NCBI GenBank assembly: GCA_016801885.1
Contig: JAFBJY010000255.1
Span: 45,478-109,477 of the forward strand
Direction of reading: 5' to 3'
Length of the DNA: 64,000 nucleotides
Source of the DNA: Toxotes chatareus
Taxonomy: Eukaryota > Chordata > Actinopteri > Toxotidae
Part shown: in pieces, positions 45,431 to 57,600 of the stretch
Position numbering within the stretch: the first letter of the stretch is position 1
How the letters are laid out: each line of letters starts with the position of its first letter
Notes under the pieces: generated by a model
Seen by the model: the letters and a program-made list of their open reading frames with translations, nothing else
Told to the model about the DNA's origin: nothing
Databases searched by the model: none
Program-made: the position numbers and the translations under genes

Positions 45431-45969
45431 ATGTGGCTGTGAAGCTTTTGACTCACTTTTGCCATTCCCCTCCTTTTGTATCGTCTCTTTATTTCTCACT
45501 CAAGGTCCAGATTCTCACACTGGTATAGATTACTCTCATGTCTCCTTTTAAATAAATATGACATCAATAAAATGTATTTACTAAATTGATTCATATCATC
45601 ACTTAGATTAGCTTTTCTGTGAGTCAAAGATCTTTTCTTACAGATATAGTAGATAGATAGATAGATAGCTGCTGGGGACAGTGGCATCCAGACTGCCAGT
45701 CTTCATAGCTGTCCAACAACAACAAGGTATGACAAGGCCCAGGGCTAGTTAGTCCAGATTCAAGTGCTACCTGGGATAGAAGACTTGCACATCAGGGACA
45801 GCACAGTGGACCATTACCTTCATCAAGGTGGGAGAGAAGATTCAGCTTCAACCAAAGGCTCAAACAGAGCTCCTCTCTGCAGTACAGCAACTGTACTGTC
45901 AATACCACCAGATTAGTGTATAGAAGAATGTAGCAAATTCATCAATTCAATAAGCCCATTGTATATATA
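45431..45969. other. 3' UTR and flank of the zinc-finger gene
   Basis: AATAAA near 45551 and a GATA tract at 45646-45668, then unrecognised sequence up to the Tc1 terminus. Confidence 0.45.
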
Positions 45970-45970
45970 T

Positions 45971-46735
45971 ACAGTAGTGGAAAAAAGTTTTGGGACACCC
46001 TTCAAATATTATCATGAAATATTTGCAAAATCTTTTTGGGATTTCACAAGGTGTGGCTGCATCAGACAGACACAAACAAAACAAATTTCTTTATTGTTAT
46101 CGACACAAAAAAGCAAAAGTAAATTCTTCATGGTGTCAACATGTCAGTTCTCAACATAGTCGGTATCAAAGTTAACAAATAGCAAAGAATGTCTTCAAAA
46201 CTGAACAAAATATGAAGAAACCATCACATAACAAAATTCATATTTAGTACTCCTGCTATTAGCACACAGTATCGCTTTAATCCTGGCTGGCATGTTCTCC
46301 ACGAGCCTTTCACACTGTTGAGGGGTAATCTTCTCCCATTCTTCTTCAATGACTGTTTTTAATTCTTCCAGATTCTTTGCTTAAAACAGACCTTTTGATA
46401 ATCCAGCAAAGATTTTCAATGGGGCTCATGTCTGGGGATTGAGCTGGCCACTCTAAGACCTGGATATTGTGCTCCTGCAGCCAACTTCTACTTGACCTGG
46501 ATGCGTGGCAAGGGGCATTATCTTTCCCAAACATCCGCTTTCCACCTCCTCTGTGCATCTTCAAACAGCCACAGCACTTTTCTGTAGAGAAGCCTATATG
46601 TCAGCTCAAGTTATTTCTGGCTTTTTTCTTTGCATCCCCAACAATTTTCCTGCCACTTGTGGCTGAAGCTTTTCTTGCTCTACCTGAGCGTAGCTTGGTA
46701 TCAACAGAAACCCATATTTTGCATTTCTTCATCAA
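45971..46735 (-). mobile_element. Tc1-like transposon, one half, cut by an L2 LINE
   Basis: The left inverted repeat starts at CAGTAGTGG after a TA dinucleotide (ACAGTAGTGGAAAAAAGTTT). The minus-strand frame 46564-46346 is the transposase C-terminus, with KDNAPCHASRSSRSWLQEHN and VLEWPAQSPDMSPIENL holding the second Asp and the Glu of the DD34E triad. The first catalytic Asp and the other terminus are missing. The sequence changes at about 46733 into the L2 LINE 3' tail. Confidence 0.75.
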
Positions 46736-49264
46736 TTCAATTCAATTCAATTCAATTTTATTTATATAGCGCCTTCCACAATCAAAATTGTCTCAAAGCG
46801 CTTTACAGAGACCCAGAGCCTGACCCCAGAGCAAGCACTTAAGGCGACAGTGGCAAGGAAAACTCCTTTTAACAGGAAGAAACCTTGAGCAGAACCTGGC
46901 TCAGATGGGGACCCTCCTGCCGATGGCGGGCTGGGTGAAAGGAGGAAAAGGAGGAAGATAGGACAGCTAGGAATGGAGGAGAGGGGAGAAAGACATGCAG
47001 CATAATACAGACAATGTGGGTCAGTATTTACATTACAGTTAGTCGACAGTTATTGGATAATGTGTGCTCAGCAGATTAGAATTATGAAACAGAGCACGGA
47101 GGCAAAAAAGCTGTCATGACTGGTGATTATTTACATTACAGTCTGCAAAGAATATTAATCAAATATTTATCTGTAGCAGAACGGAACATTAAACATGTTA
47201 GAAATGGATCATTGTAAACAATAAACAGCAGAAGGTGGGTGGAGCCAGGACCATAGGACACGCAGCTCCGGAGCCAGAGGTACCTGCAGTAAGGTACAGA
47301 GAAAGAGAGACCAGAGAGAAACAAACACAGGACTACGGGACAGAGAGGACACAGAGTTAATGACATGTAATAAAGGCTAATAAATTTGAGAGTGGGTCTG
47401 AGGAGAGAAAGAGAAAGAAGAAGAAGTGTGCAGTAAATCATGGGATGTCCCCCAGCAGCCTAGGCCTATAGCAGCATAACTAGGGGATGATTCAGTTGCC
47501 TGAGCCAGCCCTACTAAGGGCTATATCCTTAACTGTAACAGTGTCTATAGAGATAATTGTGACTAACTATAAGTTTAAATAACTAGGACTGTAACTACAA
47601 CTAATTATAAGCTTTATCAAACAAGAAGGTTTTAAGCTTCGTTTTAAAATTAGAGAGGGTGTCTGCTTCCCGAACCCAAACTGGCAGTTGGTTCCATAGG
47701 AGAGGGGCCTGATAGCTAAAGGCTCGGCCTCCCATTCTACTTTTAGAGATTTTGGGAACCATAAGCAAACCTGCATTCTGGGGAACGAAGCAATCTGTTA
47801 GGATGATATGGTACTATCAGCTCTTTGAGATATGAAGGTGCCTGGCCATTGAGGGCCTTATATGTAAGGAGAAGGATTTTAAAATCAATTCTGGATTTTA
47901 CAGGAAGCCAATGAAGAGAAGTTAGTACAGGAGTAATGTGATCTCTCTCTTGCTAATTCCAGTCAGTACTCTCGCTGCAGCATTTTGGATCAGCTGGATG
48001 CTTTTTAGAGAGTTAACTGGACATCCTGATAATAGGGAATTACAGTAGTCCAGCCTAGAAGTGACAAAAGCATGGACTAATTTTTCAGCATCACTCTGCG
48101 ACAGAATGTTCCTAATCTTACTGATATTGCGCAGAGGTGAAAGAAGGCGGTCCTAGAGACTTGTTTTATATGTGAGTTAAAGGACAGATCCTGATCAAAA
48201 ATAACTCCAAGGTTCCTCACAGTCGTACTGGAGGCTAAATTAATGCCATCCAGAGTAACTATATGATTAGATAAACTGTTTCTGAGGTGTTTGGGACCAA
48301 ACAAAATAACCTCAGTTTTGTCTGAATTCAGAAGAAGAAAGTTACAGGTCATCCAGGCCTTTATGTCTTTAAGACATGCCTGAAGTATGGTTAACTGATC
48401 TGTTTTTCGTCTGGTTTCATAGATAAATATAGCTGGGTATCATCCGCATAGCAATGGAAATTTATTCCATGCTTCCTGATAATATTGCCTAGGGGAAGCA
48501 TGTATAAGGTGAACAGTATCGGTCCAAGCACAGAACCCTGTGGAACTCCATGACTTACTCTGGTATATATGGAGGGATCATCATTAACATGAACAAACTT
48601 GTATCTATCTGATAGATATGATTTAAACCAGCCTAGTGCTGTTCCTTTAATCCCAATAACATGTTCCAATCTTTCCAATAGGATATTATGATCAATGGTG
48701 TCAAATGCAGCACTAAGGTCTAGCAGGACAAGTATAGAGACGACTCCATTATCTGATGCTATAAGAAGGTCGTTGGTAACTTTCACCAGTGCTGTCTCTG
48801 TGCTATGATGAACTCTAAATCCTGACTGAAAAATTTCAAACAAACCGTTCCTATGTAGATGATCACACAACTGAGTTGCAACAGCCTTTTCAAGAATTTT
48901 AGAATTAAAGGGGAGATTGGATATAGGTCTATAGTTTGCCAAAATGTCAGAGTCCAGAGAAGGCTTTTTAAGTAAAGGTTTGATAACTGCAACCTTAAAA
49001 GCCTGTGGGACATATCCTGTAACCAACGAGAGATTTATCTGATCTAATATGTGAGTGCCAATCAAAGGCAACACATCTTTAAGAAGTCTGGTCGGGATAG
49101 GGTCCAAAAGACATGTTGATGATTTAGATTTAGAAACTATTGAAGTCAATTCAGCTAGATCTATGGGAGAGAAACAGTCTAACGACAAATCAGGACTGGC
49201 AGACATTTCTAAAGATGCTGTTCTAGACATACCTACATCATTAACAGTTGTAGGCAGGATGAGA
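46733..49264 (-). mobile_element. L2 LINE copy A, 5'-truncated
   Basis: Its 3' tail is (AATTC)n with TTTTATTTATATAGCGCC at 46733-46775. A 296-codon RT frame (49281-48391) holds PIPTRLLKDVLPLIGTHILD, LLKKPSLDSDILANYRPISN, GVPQGSVLGPILFTLYMLPL and the catalytic FHCYADDTQLYLS. After a frameshift near 48390 come NLGVIFDQDLSFNSHIKQVS and the C-terminal parts. The RT core is intact, but the endonuclease and N-terminus are lost. It lies in the Tc1 element. Confidence 0.8.
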
Positions 49265-51487
49265 TTCAATTTCAATTTCAATTCAATTTTATTTATATAG
49301 CGCCTTCCACAATCAAAATTGTCTCAAAGCGCTTTACAGAGACCCAGAGCCTGACCCCAGAGCAAGCACTTAAGGCGACAGTGGCAAGGAAAACTCCCTT
49401 TTAACAGGAAGAAACCTTGAGCAGAACCTGGCTCAGATGGGGACCCTCCTGCCGATGGCGGGCTGGGTGAAAGGAGGAAAAGGAGGAAGATAGGACAGCT
49501 AGGAATGGAGGAGAGGGGAGAAAGACATGCAGCATAATACAGACAATGTGGGTCAGTATTTACATTACAGTTAGTCAACAGTTATTGGATAATGTGTGCT
49601 CAGCAGATTAGAATTATGAAACAGAGCACAGAGGCAAAAAGCTGTCATGACTGGTAATTATTTACATTACAGTTTGCAAAGAATATTAATCAAATATTTA
49701 TCTGTAGCAGAACGGAACATTAAACATGTTAGAAATAGATCATTGTAAACAATAAACAGCAGCAGGTGGGTGGAGCCAGGACCATAGGACATGCAGCTCG
49801 AGAGCCAGAGGTACCTGCAGTAAGGTACAGAGAAAGAGAGACCAGAGAGAAACAAACACAGGACTACGGGACAGAGAGGACACAGAGTTAATGACATGTA
49901 ATAAAGGCTAATAGATTTGAGAGTGGGTCTGAGGAGAGAAAGAGAAAGAAGAAGAAGTGCGCAGTAAATCATGGGATGTCCCCAGCAGCCTAGGCCTATA
50001 GCAGCATAACTAGGGGATGATTCAGTTGCCTGAGCCAGCCCTACTAAGGGCTATATCCTTAACTGTAACAGTGTCTATAGAGATAATTGTGACTAACTAT
50101 AAGTTTAATAAATAACTAGGATTGTAACTACAACTAATTATAAGCTTTATCAAACAAGAAGGTTTTAAGCTTTCGTTTTAAAATTAGAGAGGGTGTCTGC
50201 TTCCCGAACCCAAACTGGCAGTTGGTTCCATAGGAGAGGGGCCTGATAGCTAAAGGCTCGGCCTCCCATTCTACTTTTAGAGATTTTGGGAACCATAAGC
50301 AAACCTGCATTCTGGGAACGAAGCAATCTGTTAGGATGATATGGTACTATCAGCTCTTTGAGATATGAAGGAGCCTGGCCATTGAGGGCCTTATATGTAA
50401 GGAGAAGGATTTTAAAATCAATTCTGGATTTTACAGGAAGCCAATGAAGAGAAGTTAGTACAGGAGTAATGTGATCTCTCTTGCTAATTCCAGTCAGTAC
50501 TCTCGCTGCAGCATTTTGGATCAGCTGGATGCTTTTTAGATAGTTAACTGGACATCCTGATAATAGGGAATTACAGTAGTCCAGCCTAGAAGTAACAAAA
50601 GCATGGACTAATTTTTCAGCATCACTCTGCGACAGAATGTTCCTAATCTTACTGATATTGCGCAGGTGAAAGAAGGCGGTCCTAGAGACTTGTTTTATAT
50701 GTGAGTTAAAGGACAGATCCTGATCAAAAATAACTCCAAGGTTCCTCACAGTCGTACTGGAGGCTAAATTAATGCCATCCAGAGTAACTATATGATTAGA
50801 TAAACTGTTTCTGAGGTGTTTGGGACCAAACAAAATAACCTCAGTTTTGTCTGAATTCAGAAGAAGAAAGTTACAGGTCATCCAGGCCTTTATGTCTTTA
50901 AGACATGCCTGAAGTATGGTTAACTGATCTGTTTCGTCTGGTTTCATAGATAAATATAGCTGGGTATCATCCGCATAGCAATGGAAATTTATTCCATGCT
51001 CCCTGATAATATTGCCTAGGGAAGCATGTATAAGGTGAACAGTATCGGTCCAAGCACAGAACCCTGTGGAACTCCATGACTTACTCTGGTATATATGGAG
51101 GGATCATCATTAACATGGACAAACTGGTATCTATCTGATAGATATGATTTAAACCAGCCTAGTGCTGTTCCTTTAATCCCAATAACATGTTCCAATCTAT
51201 CCAATAGGATATTATGATCAATGGTGTCAAATGCAGCACTAAGATCTAGCAGGACAAGTATAGAGACGAGTCCATTATCTGATGCTATAAGAAGGTCGTT
51301 GGTAACTTTCACCAGTGCTGTCTCTGTGCTATGATGAACTCTAAATCCTGACTGAAAAACTTCAAACAAACCGTTCCTATGTAGATGGTCGCACAGCTGA
51401 GTTGCAACAGCCTTTTCAAGAATTTTAGAATTAAAGGGGAGATTGGATATAGGTCTATAGTTTGCCAAAATGTCAGAGTCCAGAGAA
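49264..51487 (-). mobile_element. L2 LINE copy B, nearly identical to copy A
   Basis: Head-to-tail with copy A and almost identical along its whole length. It starts at the same 3' tail (49264-49310) and stops 5' at TCCAGAGAA (51487). The frame 50947-50165 has the complete C-terminal part (HAFVTSRLDYCNSLLSGCPV, PVLTSLHWLPVKSRIDFKIL, MGGRAFSYQAPLLWNQLP). A frame break near 51015 falls just before the YADD region. Most differences from copy A are short indels. Confidence 0.8.
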
Positions 51488-51765
51488 CGTCGTCTAAAGC
51501 TGCCTCCCTCTCTACGGATCCACCCTACCTTCCACGTCTCCCTCCTCAAGCCATTCACCTCTAGTGAGCTTTGCCCCCCCCTCCGACTCCCTCCCCCCCC
51601 CCCAGCTCATTGATGGACACCCAGCATACTTGGTTAAGGAGGTGCTGGACGTTCGGTGCCGGGGTCGGGGCTACCAATACCTGGTTGATTGGGAGGGGTA
51701 TGGTCCGGAGGAGCGCTCCTGGATTCCTCGCAAGCTCATTTTGGATGATGTACTGCTGAGAGACT
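51488..51765 (+). pseudogene. Gypsy chromovirus integrase end and chromodomain, plus strand
   Basis: The stretch 51500-51560 encodes LPPSLRIHPTFHVSLLKPF, the integrase C-terminal (GPY/F-adjacent) motif. After a poly-C tract, 51600-51760 encodes AYLVKEVLDVRCRGRGYQYL, VDWEGYGPEERSWIP and ILDDVLLRDF. This is a chromodomain with the aromatic-cage Tyr and Trp residues. Chromodomains of such elements direct integration to methylated histones. It is on the strand opposite to the adjoining RT and stops abruptly at about 51765. Confidence 0.75.
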
Positions 51766-52833
51766 TTTCCAGTAGGCGTTGGAGGACTTGGCGAACATGT
51801 TGGATGTGTTCAGGAAGTGAACGAGAGAAGATGAGGATGTCGTCGAGATAAACAAAGGTGAAACAGTTTAGCATATCTCGGAGGATGTCATTTATCATAG
51901 CTTGAAAAACTGCTGGGGCATTGGTTAGACCAAATGGCATTACAAGGTACTTGAAGTGGCCAAGGGGGGTGTTGAACGCAGTCTTCCACTCATCTCCTTC
52001 CCGGACAAGATGGTAACGTTTCTCAGGTCTAGTTTGCTAAATATGGTAGCTTGATGAAATGGCTCGAAGGCTGGGTCGATGAGAGGAAGGGGGTACTTAT
52101 TCTTGATGGTGATGTCATTTAGCCCACGGAAGTCAATGCACGGTCGGAGGGTCTTGTCTTTTTTTTCTACAAAAAAGAATCCAGCGCCGAGAGGAGAGGA
52201 GGAGGGTCTGATCAGGCCGGCGGCCAGAGATTCGCTAATATATTTTTCCATAGCCTCTCTCTCGGGACGAGAGAGATTGTACAATCTGCTGGTAGGGAGA
52301 GAAGCACCAGGGAGGAGGTCAATGGGGCAGTCATAGGGCCTATGTGGGGGAAGAGAGGTGGCCTTAGCCTTGCTGAAAGCTGGAGCTAGGTCATGGTAGT
52401 CTGAGGGGACAGAGGAGAGGTCTGGAATTTCTGAGATGGTTGGTGCAGGTGATTGAAGAACAGGGCTGGCAGAATGGAGGCAATTAGCATGACAGAAGGG
52501 GCTCCAACTGGTTATGGAACAGGTAGACCAGTCGATGTTGGGGTTGTGAGTCTTTAACCAGGGGAGACCAAGGACCAGGGGGTAGGATGGAGAGGTAATC
52601 GCGAGCAGGGGGAGAGTCTCACGATGGTTTCCAGACAACAACAAGGTTACTGGAGTGGTTTGGTGAGTTACTGAGGCTAGTAGTCTACCATCCAAAGCGT
52701 TAACTATCCTAGTGGTTGCTAGAGGCTTGAAAGTTAAGTTAGCTTGGGAGGCAAAATCAGCATCAATAAAATTGTCATCAGCTCCAGAGTCAATTAGAAC
52801 TGAGAGTGGCAGAGACAACTGAGGCAGAAGCAA
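51766..52833 (-). pseudogene. Gypsy protease-reverse transcriptase, minus strand
   Basis: Right to left: retropepsin LSVLIDSGADDNFIDADF (about 52800), YPLVLGLPWLKTHNPNIDWS, then RT YNLSRPEREAMEKYISESLA, FFFVEKKDKTLRPCIDFRGL, ATIFSKLDLRN, a frameshift near 52020, and MPFGLTNAPAVFQAMINDIL with the catalytic FVYLDDILIFS (about 51855). It is cut at 51766, before the RNase H. DSG and YLDD are present; the frameshift makes it defective. Confidence 0.8.
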
Positions 52834-52847
52834 CGAGCCTGGGATGA

Positions 52848-53900
52848 TCAGCTGTTGGGGGGTGTCGGGTGAAGGGGAGGGAAGGGGTTCGGCTCACCAA
52901 AACTCCCTCGTTTATTGGTGAGCCGAGGCTTTTGGGCAGGATGCCAGAAAGTGACCAGAAAGCCTACAGTACAGACACAATTTACCCTGCATTCTCCGAA
53001 GCCTCTCAGCTGGGGAGAGCTTGGCCCGACCAAGCTGCATGGGCTCCTCAGCAACCGAAGGCTGAGCAACTGGCGGAGGCGAGTAAGGAGAGGGAGGAAG
53101 AGGTGGATTGGCACTAGCTGGCTGGGCTAACCCGGCGTCAGAGTCCCTCTCTCCCTCTGTCTTTCTCTGAGTCTGTTGTCTATCTTGATGGCCAAGGAGA
53201 TTAAAGAGTCTAGGGAATCGGGTTCATCCCTAAAGGAGAGCTCGTCCTTAATTTTTTCAGCTAGGGCCTTGTAAAAGATTCCTTTAAGGGCTAGGCTATC
53301 CCAGCCCGACTCTGCAGCTAGGATGCGGAAGTCTACAGAAAAGGCCGCAACAGACTGCGAGCCCTGGCGAAGACCTAGAAGGCATTTAACGCCGCCCTGG
53401 CCCTGGACAGGATGATCAAACACCTTACGCATTTCAGATATGAAAGAATCAAAAGACTGAAGAACAGGTGAATTAATTTGCCAAAGTGCAGTAGCCCAAT
53501 CACTAGCTTTACCCCGGAGAAGATTTACCACATAGCCAACCTTAGCTTTGTCTGAGGAGTAAGAGGAGGGCTGCTGATCAAACACAATGGAACACTGAAA
53601 AAGGAAACGACTGCACGAACCTAAATCACCAGCATAAGGCTCGGGAGCGGGAACAAAAGGCTCACGTGGGGTAGAAACTGTTGGTCCGACAGCCATGGAA
53701 GAGCTTGGGGCTGGTTGAGTTCCTTCAGGGCCTGATAAGCCAGGAGTGAGGTGATTGAGTTGAGCCTGCATGCGAGCCATGCTGTGGGATAGGCCTCGAA
53801 GAGTGTCCACCATTTCCTGGATCTGTGAATCATGTCTTCCCACGGTGATTCCCTGGGCGCTGAGAGCTTTAGTAATGGCGTCTGGGTCAGCTGGGTCCAT
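52848..53900 (-). pseudogene. Gypsy Gag with zinc-knuckle region, minus strand
   Basis: A 257-codon Gag frame starts MDPADPDAITKALSAQGITV (53900) and includes FVPAPEPYAGDLGSCSRFL, KVGYVVNLLRGKASDWATAL and LAAESGWDSLALKGIFYKAL, the fish gypsy/RTL-type capsid. It ends in RLRERQRERG. The knuckle-like Cys/His sequence follows at 52990-52930 in another frame. The frame is intact over the capsid. Confidence 0.8.
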
Positions 53901-53927
53901 ACTGGCTGGATTGTTCTGTTAGGCTTG

Positions 53928-54325
53928 TGTTAGGTCAGAGTGTTTTTTGAGGACCCAGAAGCAGACCACAGGCTGATGGCAGAGAAAAAAAGTAGATTTA
54001 ATAAGGATGAACACAAAGCGAGTCCAAAAACTTTCAGGACTGAGATAGTGGAGGCAGAATGGCGTGGCAGGCAGTTTACTGGCTGGAGGAGCAATCCTGA
54101 ACACTGGAGGGTTTCACACTGAAGGTAGGACAATCCAGCGTCGAAGTGGAGCCCTGCTCCGGCTTAAAAGGAGTGATCACAGTAAATGAGGTGCAGGTGT
54201 GTCAGCCTCCAGTCAACAGGAAAACACGCCTCTTTACTCAAAAAGGAGGGAACCTCCCACAGGAGGCAGAGGGAAAAAGCACCAAAGCACAAGCACACAA
54301 CAGTCCAAACCCCATATACATAACA
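53928..54325 (-). repeat. Gypsy 5' LTR (minus-strand element)
   Basis: The outer end reads ATACATAACA at 54316-54325 (TGTTATGTAT in element orientation) and the inner end TGTTAGGTC at 53928. An alternative inner end is at 53917. The Gag start is 28 or 17 bases inside, so the primer-binding region is short or the boundary is off by some bases. The organisation resembles the LTR at 6126-6683. No partner 3' LTR is found because of the rearrangement at 51.8 kb. Confidence 0.55.
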
Positions 54326-54479
54326 GCCTTTCTTCTTTTTATTTCTCTTACTGTTCAAACAGTGCACATGGTCACTGTGGTCATACTGTTTATGGTAATT
54401 ATTATTATTGTTTCCTCTAATGAGTCATTTTTTTTCTTGGAGTCTTTATATTCTGTCTGTATTATCTGTATATTCTGTA

Positions 54480-54770
54480 TATTCTGAGTGCCTGTACCCT
54501 ATTGCATCTGCTCTTTGCTGCTGTAACAGTGTAATTTCCCCATTGTGGAACTATTAAAGGTTTATCTCATCTCATCTCATCTCATCTCATCTTATCTTAT
54601 CTACTGTATGAAAATGAAGGGCAGAAATGATGGAGGATATCATTGTAACTCTTATTTTATTGCCATCAATTCAATTCAATTTATTCATTAATTATAAAGT
54701 GCCTTACATAGAGAGAGAAAACTCTCTTTCTCTGTAAGGAATATACAGTATTCTCTTCTAAGTTATATTT
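54480..54770 (+). repeat. LINE 3' tail with (TCTCA)n and a segment duplicated at 57.65 kb
   Basis: GTAATTTCCCCATTGTGGAA then TAAAGG and (TCTCA)n/(TCTTA)n at 54561-54602, a fish CR1/Rex-like LINE tail in plus orientation. The following 54600-54725 (CTACTGTATGAAAATGAAGG to the AATTCAATTC stretch) recurs at 57670-57800, on the other side of the minisatellite. Confidence 0.6.
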
Positions 54771-54773
54771 TAA

Positions 54774-55430
54774 AGTGTTCTACGTTCTACTCTACAGAAT
54801 TCTGATCTGTGTTCTCTTCTACAGCATTCTGTTCTACATTCTATTCTACAGCATTCCGTTCTACATTCTATTCTACAGTATTCTGTTCTGCGTTCTATTC
54901 TATACCATTCTGTTCTGCGTTCTCTTCTACAGCATTCCGTTCTACGTTCTGTTCTACAGCATTCCGTTCTGTGTTCTATTCTACAGCATTCTGTTCTGCG
55001 TTCTATTCTACAGCATTCCGTTCTATGTTCTATTCTACAGCATTCCGTTCTACGTTCTATTCTACAGTATTCTGTTCTACGTTCTGTTCTACGTTTTGTT
55101 CTACAGTATTATGTTCTACGTTCTCTTCTACAGTATTCTACATTCTGTTATACAGTATTCCCTTCTAAGTTCTATTTTACAGTGTTCTACGTTCTACAGA
55201 ATTCTGTTCTATGTTCTATTCTACAGCATTCTGTTCTGCGTTCTCTTCTACAGTATTCTATGTTCTATTATACAGTATTCTCTTCTAAGTTCTATTTTAC
55301 AGTATTCTGCGTTCTATTCTATAGCATTCTGATCTGTGTTCTCTTCTACAGCATTCCGTTCTACGTTCTGTTCTACAGCATTCCGTTCTACGTTCTATTC
55401 TACAGCATTCCGTTCTATGTTCTATTCTAC
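54774..55430. repeat. 27-bp-period minisatellite, left block
   Basis: About 24 imperfect units with core CATTCCGTTCTACG alternating with TTCTATTCTACAG. The period is 27 bases, mostly T/C-rich on this strand. Because 27 is a multiple of 3, all stop-free frames stay open (IPFYVLFYS or CSTAFRSTF peptide repeats). These are not genes. Confidence 0.9.
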
Positions 55431-56313
55431 TGATGTGAATTTTTCTGCAGGCTGGGTGGCTGAACCCCGTCAATGGCCAGTTGAAGCAGAGCTCAGGCCC
55501 AGCTGAGGCCCCACACCTTCTTCTTGTAGTCTTTCGTCTTCTGTAGGATTCTAAGTTTTTCAGATCTTTAATCAGAGTAAATGCACAGAGTCAATCAGAG
55601 GCTGGAGATCAGAGAAGTTGAGTCCAGGATGCTTTATTCCTCAATACAGAGTTCAAAAGCATGAGCAGTCCTGCAGGAACAACTGAAATTTCAAAACTGT
55701 ACATCATATTTTATATGGTGGGTTGCACCTTCCCTCAGGGACATATCCGGACGTATATTGGCATATTTGGGCATGTCCCCATGTCCGGGCATGTATTGAC
55801 ATATTTGGGCATATCCCTTCCCATTTCCGTAATTAATATTAGCCAGTTTTTATCAGTGTCAACCACTTCCTCACCAAATCTTATTTTCAGGTACTTGAGT
55901 TACAATGGTGTCTTTTTCTCCTTGGGCTCCTCCCGTCCGATGTACCTTGGGCATAAGTTGTTATCTAATGGTGTCAGGAAGTTTCATTATTTATTTTTTA
56001 AAAACTGTCCAAGCCAACCTTATCTCAGTTTTACCCCTACAAGCTTTAATAATATCTCCTTCAAGGTTCAGCAGTGCTAGACAAAGAGTGATACACAAAA
56101 TAGCAGGTGCCTGTCTAGACAGAGAGTGATAAACAAAACAGCTAGTGTCTATCAGACAGAGAGTGATAAACAAAATAGCTAGTGTCTATTCAGGTAAACA
56201 CCCTGCGGAAATCCCCGTAAATGCCCATATGTGGAGTGCACACAGTGAAACAAAGTATAGATAGGTATATCATAAGCATGTATTTACAAAACATACAAGA
56301 CCCCATCACCACA
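55431..56313. mobile_element. 883-bp solo LTR inserted in the minisatellite
   Basis: It begins TGATGTGAAT and ends CACCACA (TG...CA) and is flanked by CTAC at 55427-55430 and 56314-56317, a 4-bp target duplication. Inside are a 40-bp-type triple repeat (GAGTGATAMACAAAA units, 56085-56190) and repeated GGCATATTTGGGCATGTCCC-type words (55755-55825). The first 250 bases match 36150-36430. No coding capacity. A 4-bp duplication fits a gypsy- or retrovirus-like integrase. Confidence 0.7.
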
Positions 56314-56317
56314 CTAC

Positions 56318-57600
56318 AGCATTCCGTTCTACGTTCTATTCTACAACATTCCGTTCTGCGTTCTATTCTACAGCATTCCCTTCTGCGTTCTATTCTACAG
56401 TATTCCGTTCTGCGTTCTATTCTACAGTATTTCATTCTGCGTTCTATTCTACAGTATTCCGTTCTACGTTCTATTCTACAGGATTCCGTTCTACGTTCTG
56501 TTCTATAGCATTCCGTTCTACGTTCTGTTCTACAGCATTCCGTTCTACGTTCTATTCTACAGCATTCTGTTCTGCGTTCTATTCTACAGCATTCCGTTCT
56601 ACGTTCTGTTCTACAGCATTCCGTTCTACGGTCTGTTCTACAGCATTCCATTCTACGTTCTATTCTACAGCATTCCGTTTTACGTTCTTTTCTACAGCAT
56701 TCCGTTCTACGTTCTATTCTACAGCATTCCGTTCTGCGTTCTATTCTACAGTATTCCGTTCTGCATTCTGTTTTACAGTATTCCGTTCTACGTTCTATTT
56801 TACAGTATTCCGTTCTCGTTCTCTTCTACAGCATTCCGTTCTCACGTTCTATTCTACAGCATTCCGTTCTCACGTTCTATTCTACAGTATTCTGTTCTAC
56901 GTTCTCTTCTTCAGTATTCTGTTCTGTTCTACAATATTATGTTCTACGTTCTCTTCTACAGTATTCTATATTCTATTGTACAGTATTCCCTTCTAAGTTC
57001 TATTTTACAGTGTTCTATGTTTTATTCTACAGAATTCTGTTCTACGTTCTATTCTACAGTATTCTGTTCTGCATTCTCTTCTACAGTATTCTATGTTCTA
57101 TTTTACAGTATTCTCTTCTAAGTTCTATTTTACAGTATTCTGCGTTCTATATCATTCTGATCTGTGTTCTCTTCTACAGCATTCCGTTCTGTGTTCTATT
57201 CTACAGCATTCTTTTCTGCGTTCTTTTCTACAGTATTCTTTTCTGCGTTCTATTCTACAGTATTCTGTTCTGCGTTCTATTCTACAGCATTCTTTTCTGC
57301 GTTCTCTTCTACAGCATTCTGTTCTGCATTCTCTTCTACAGAATTCCGTTCTACGTTCTATTCTACAGCATTCCGTTATACGTTCTATTCTACAGCATTC
57401 CGTTCTATGTTCTGTTCTACAGCAGTCTGTTCTACGTTCTATTCTACAATATTCTGTTCTACGTTTTCTTCTACAGCATTCCGTTCTACGTTCTATTCTA
57501 CAGCATTCCGTTCTATGTTCTGTACTACAGCAGTCTGTTCTACGTTCTATTCTACAGTATTCTTTTCTACGTTCTCTTCTACAGCATTCCTTATATTGTA
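56318..57600. repeat. 27-bp-period minisatellite, right block
   Basis: Continuation of the same array, about 47 units, after the LTR. Units vary by substitutions (CATTCC/TATTCT, TACG/TGCG/TATG) and a few shortened copies near 56805-56870 and 57145. Long frames on both strands are by-products of the period. Confidence 0.9.

Noticed and set aside
45700..45960. Possible coding remnant between the zinc-finger gene and the Tc1 element
   Set aside because: Translations in three frames have stops and no known motif.
54774..57600. CRISPR-like array of direct repeats
   Set aside because: There are no unique spacers; units are contiguous and vary gradually. The genome is a vertebrate.
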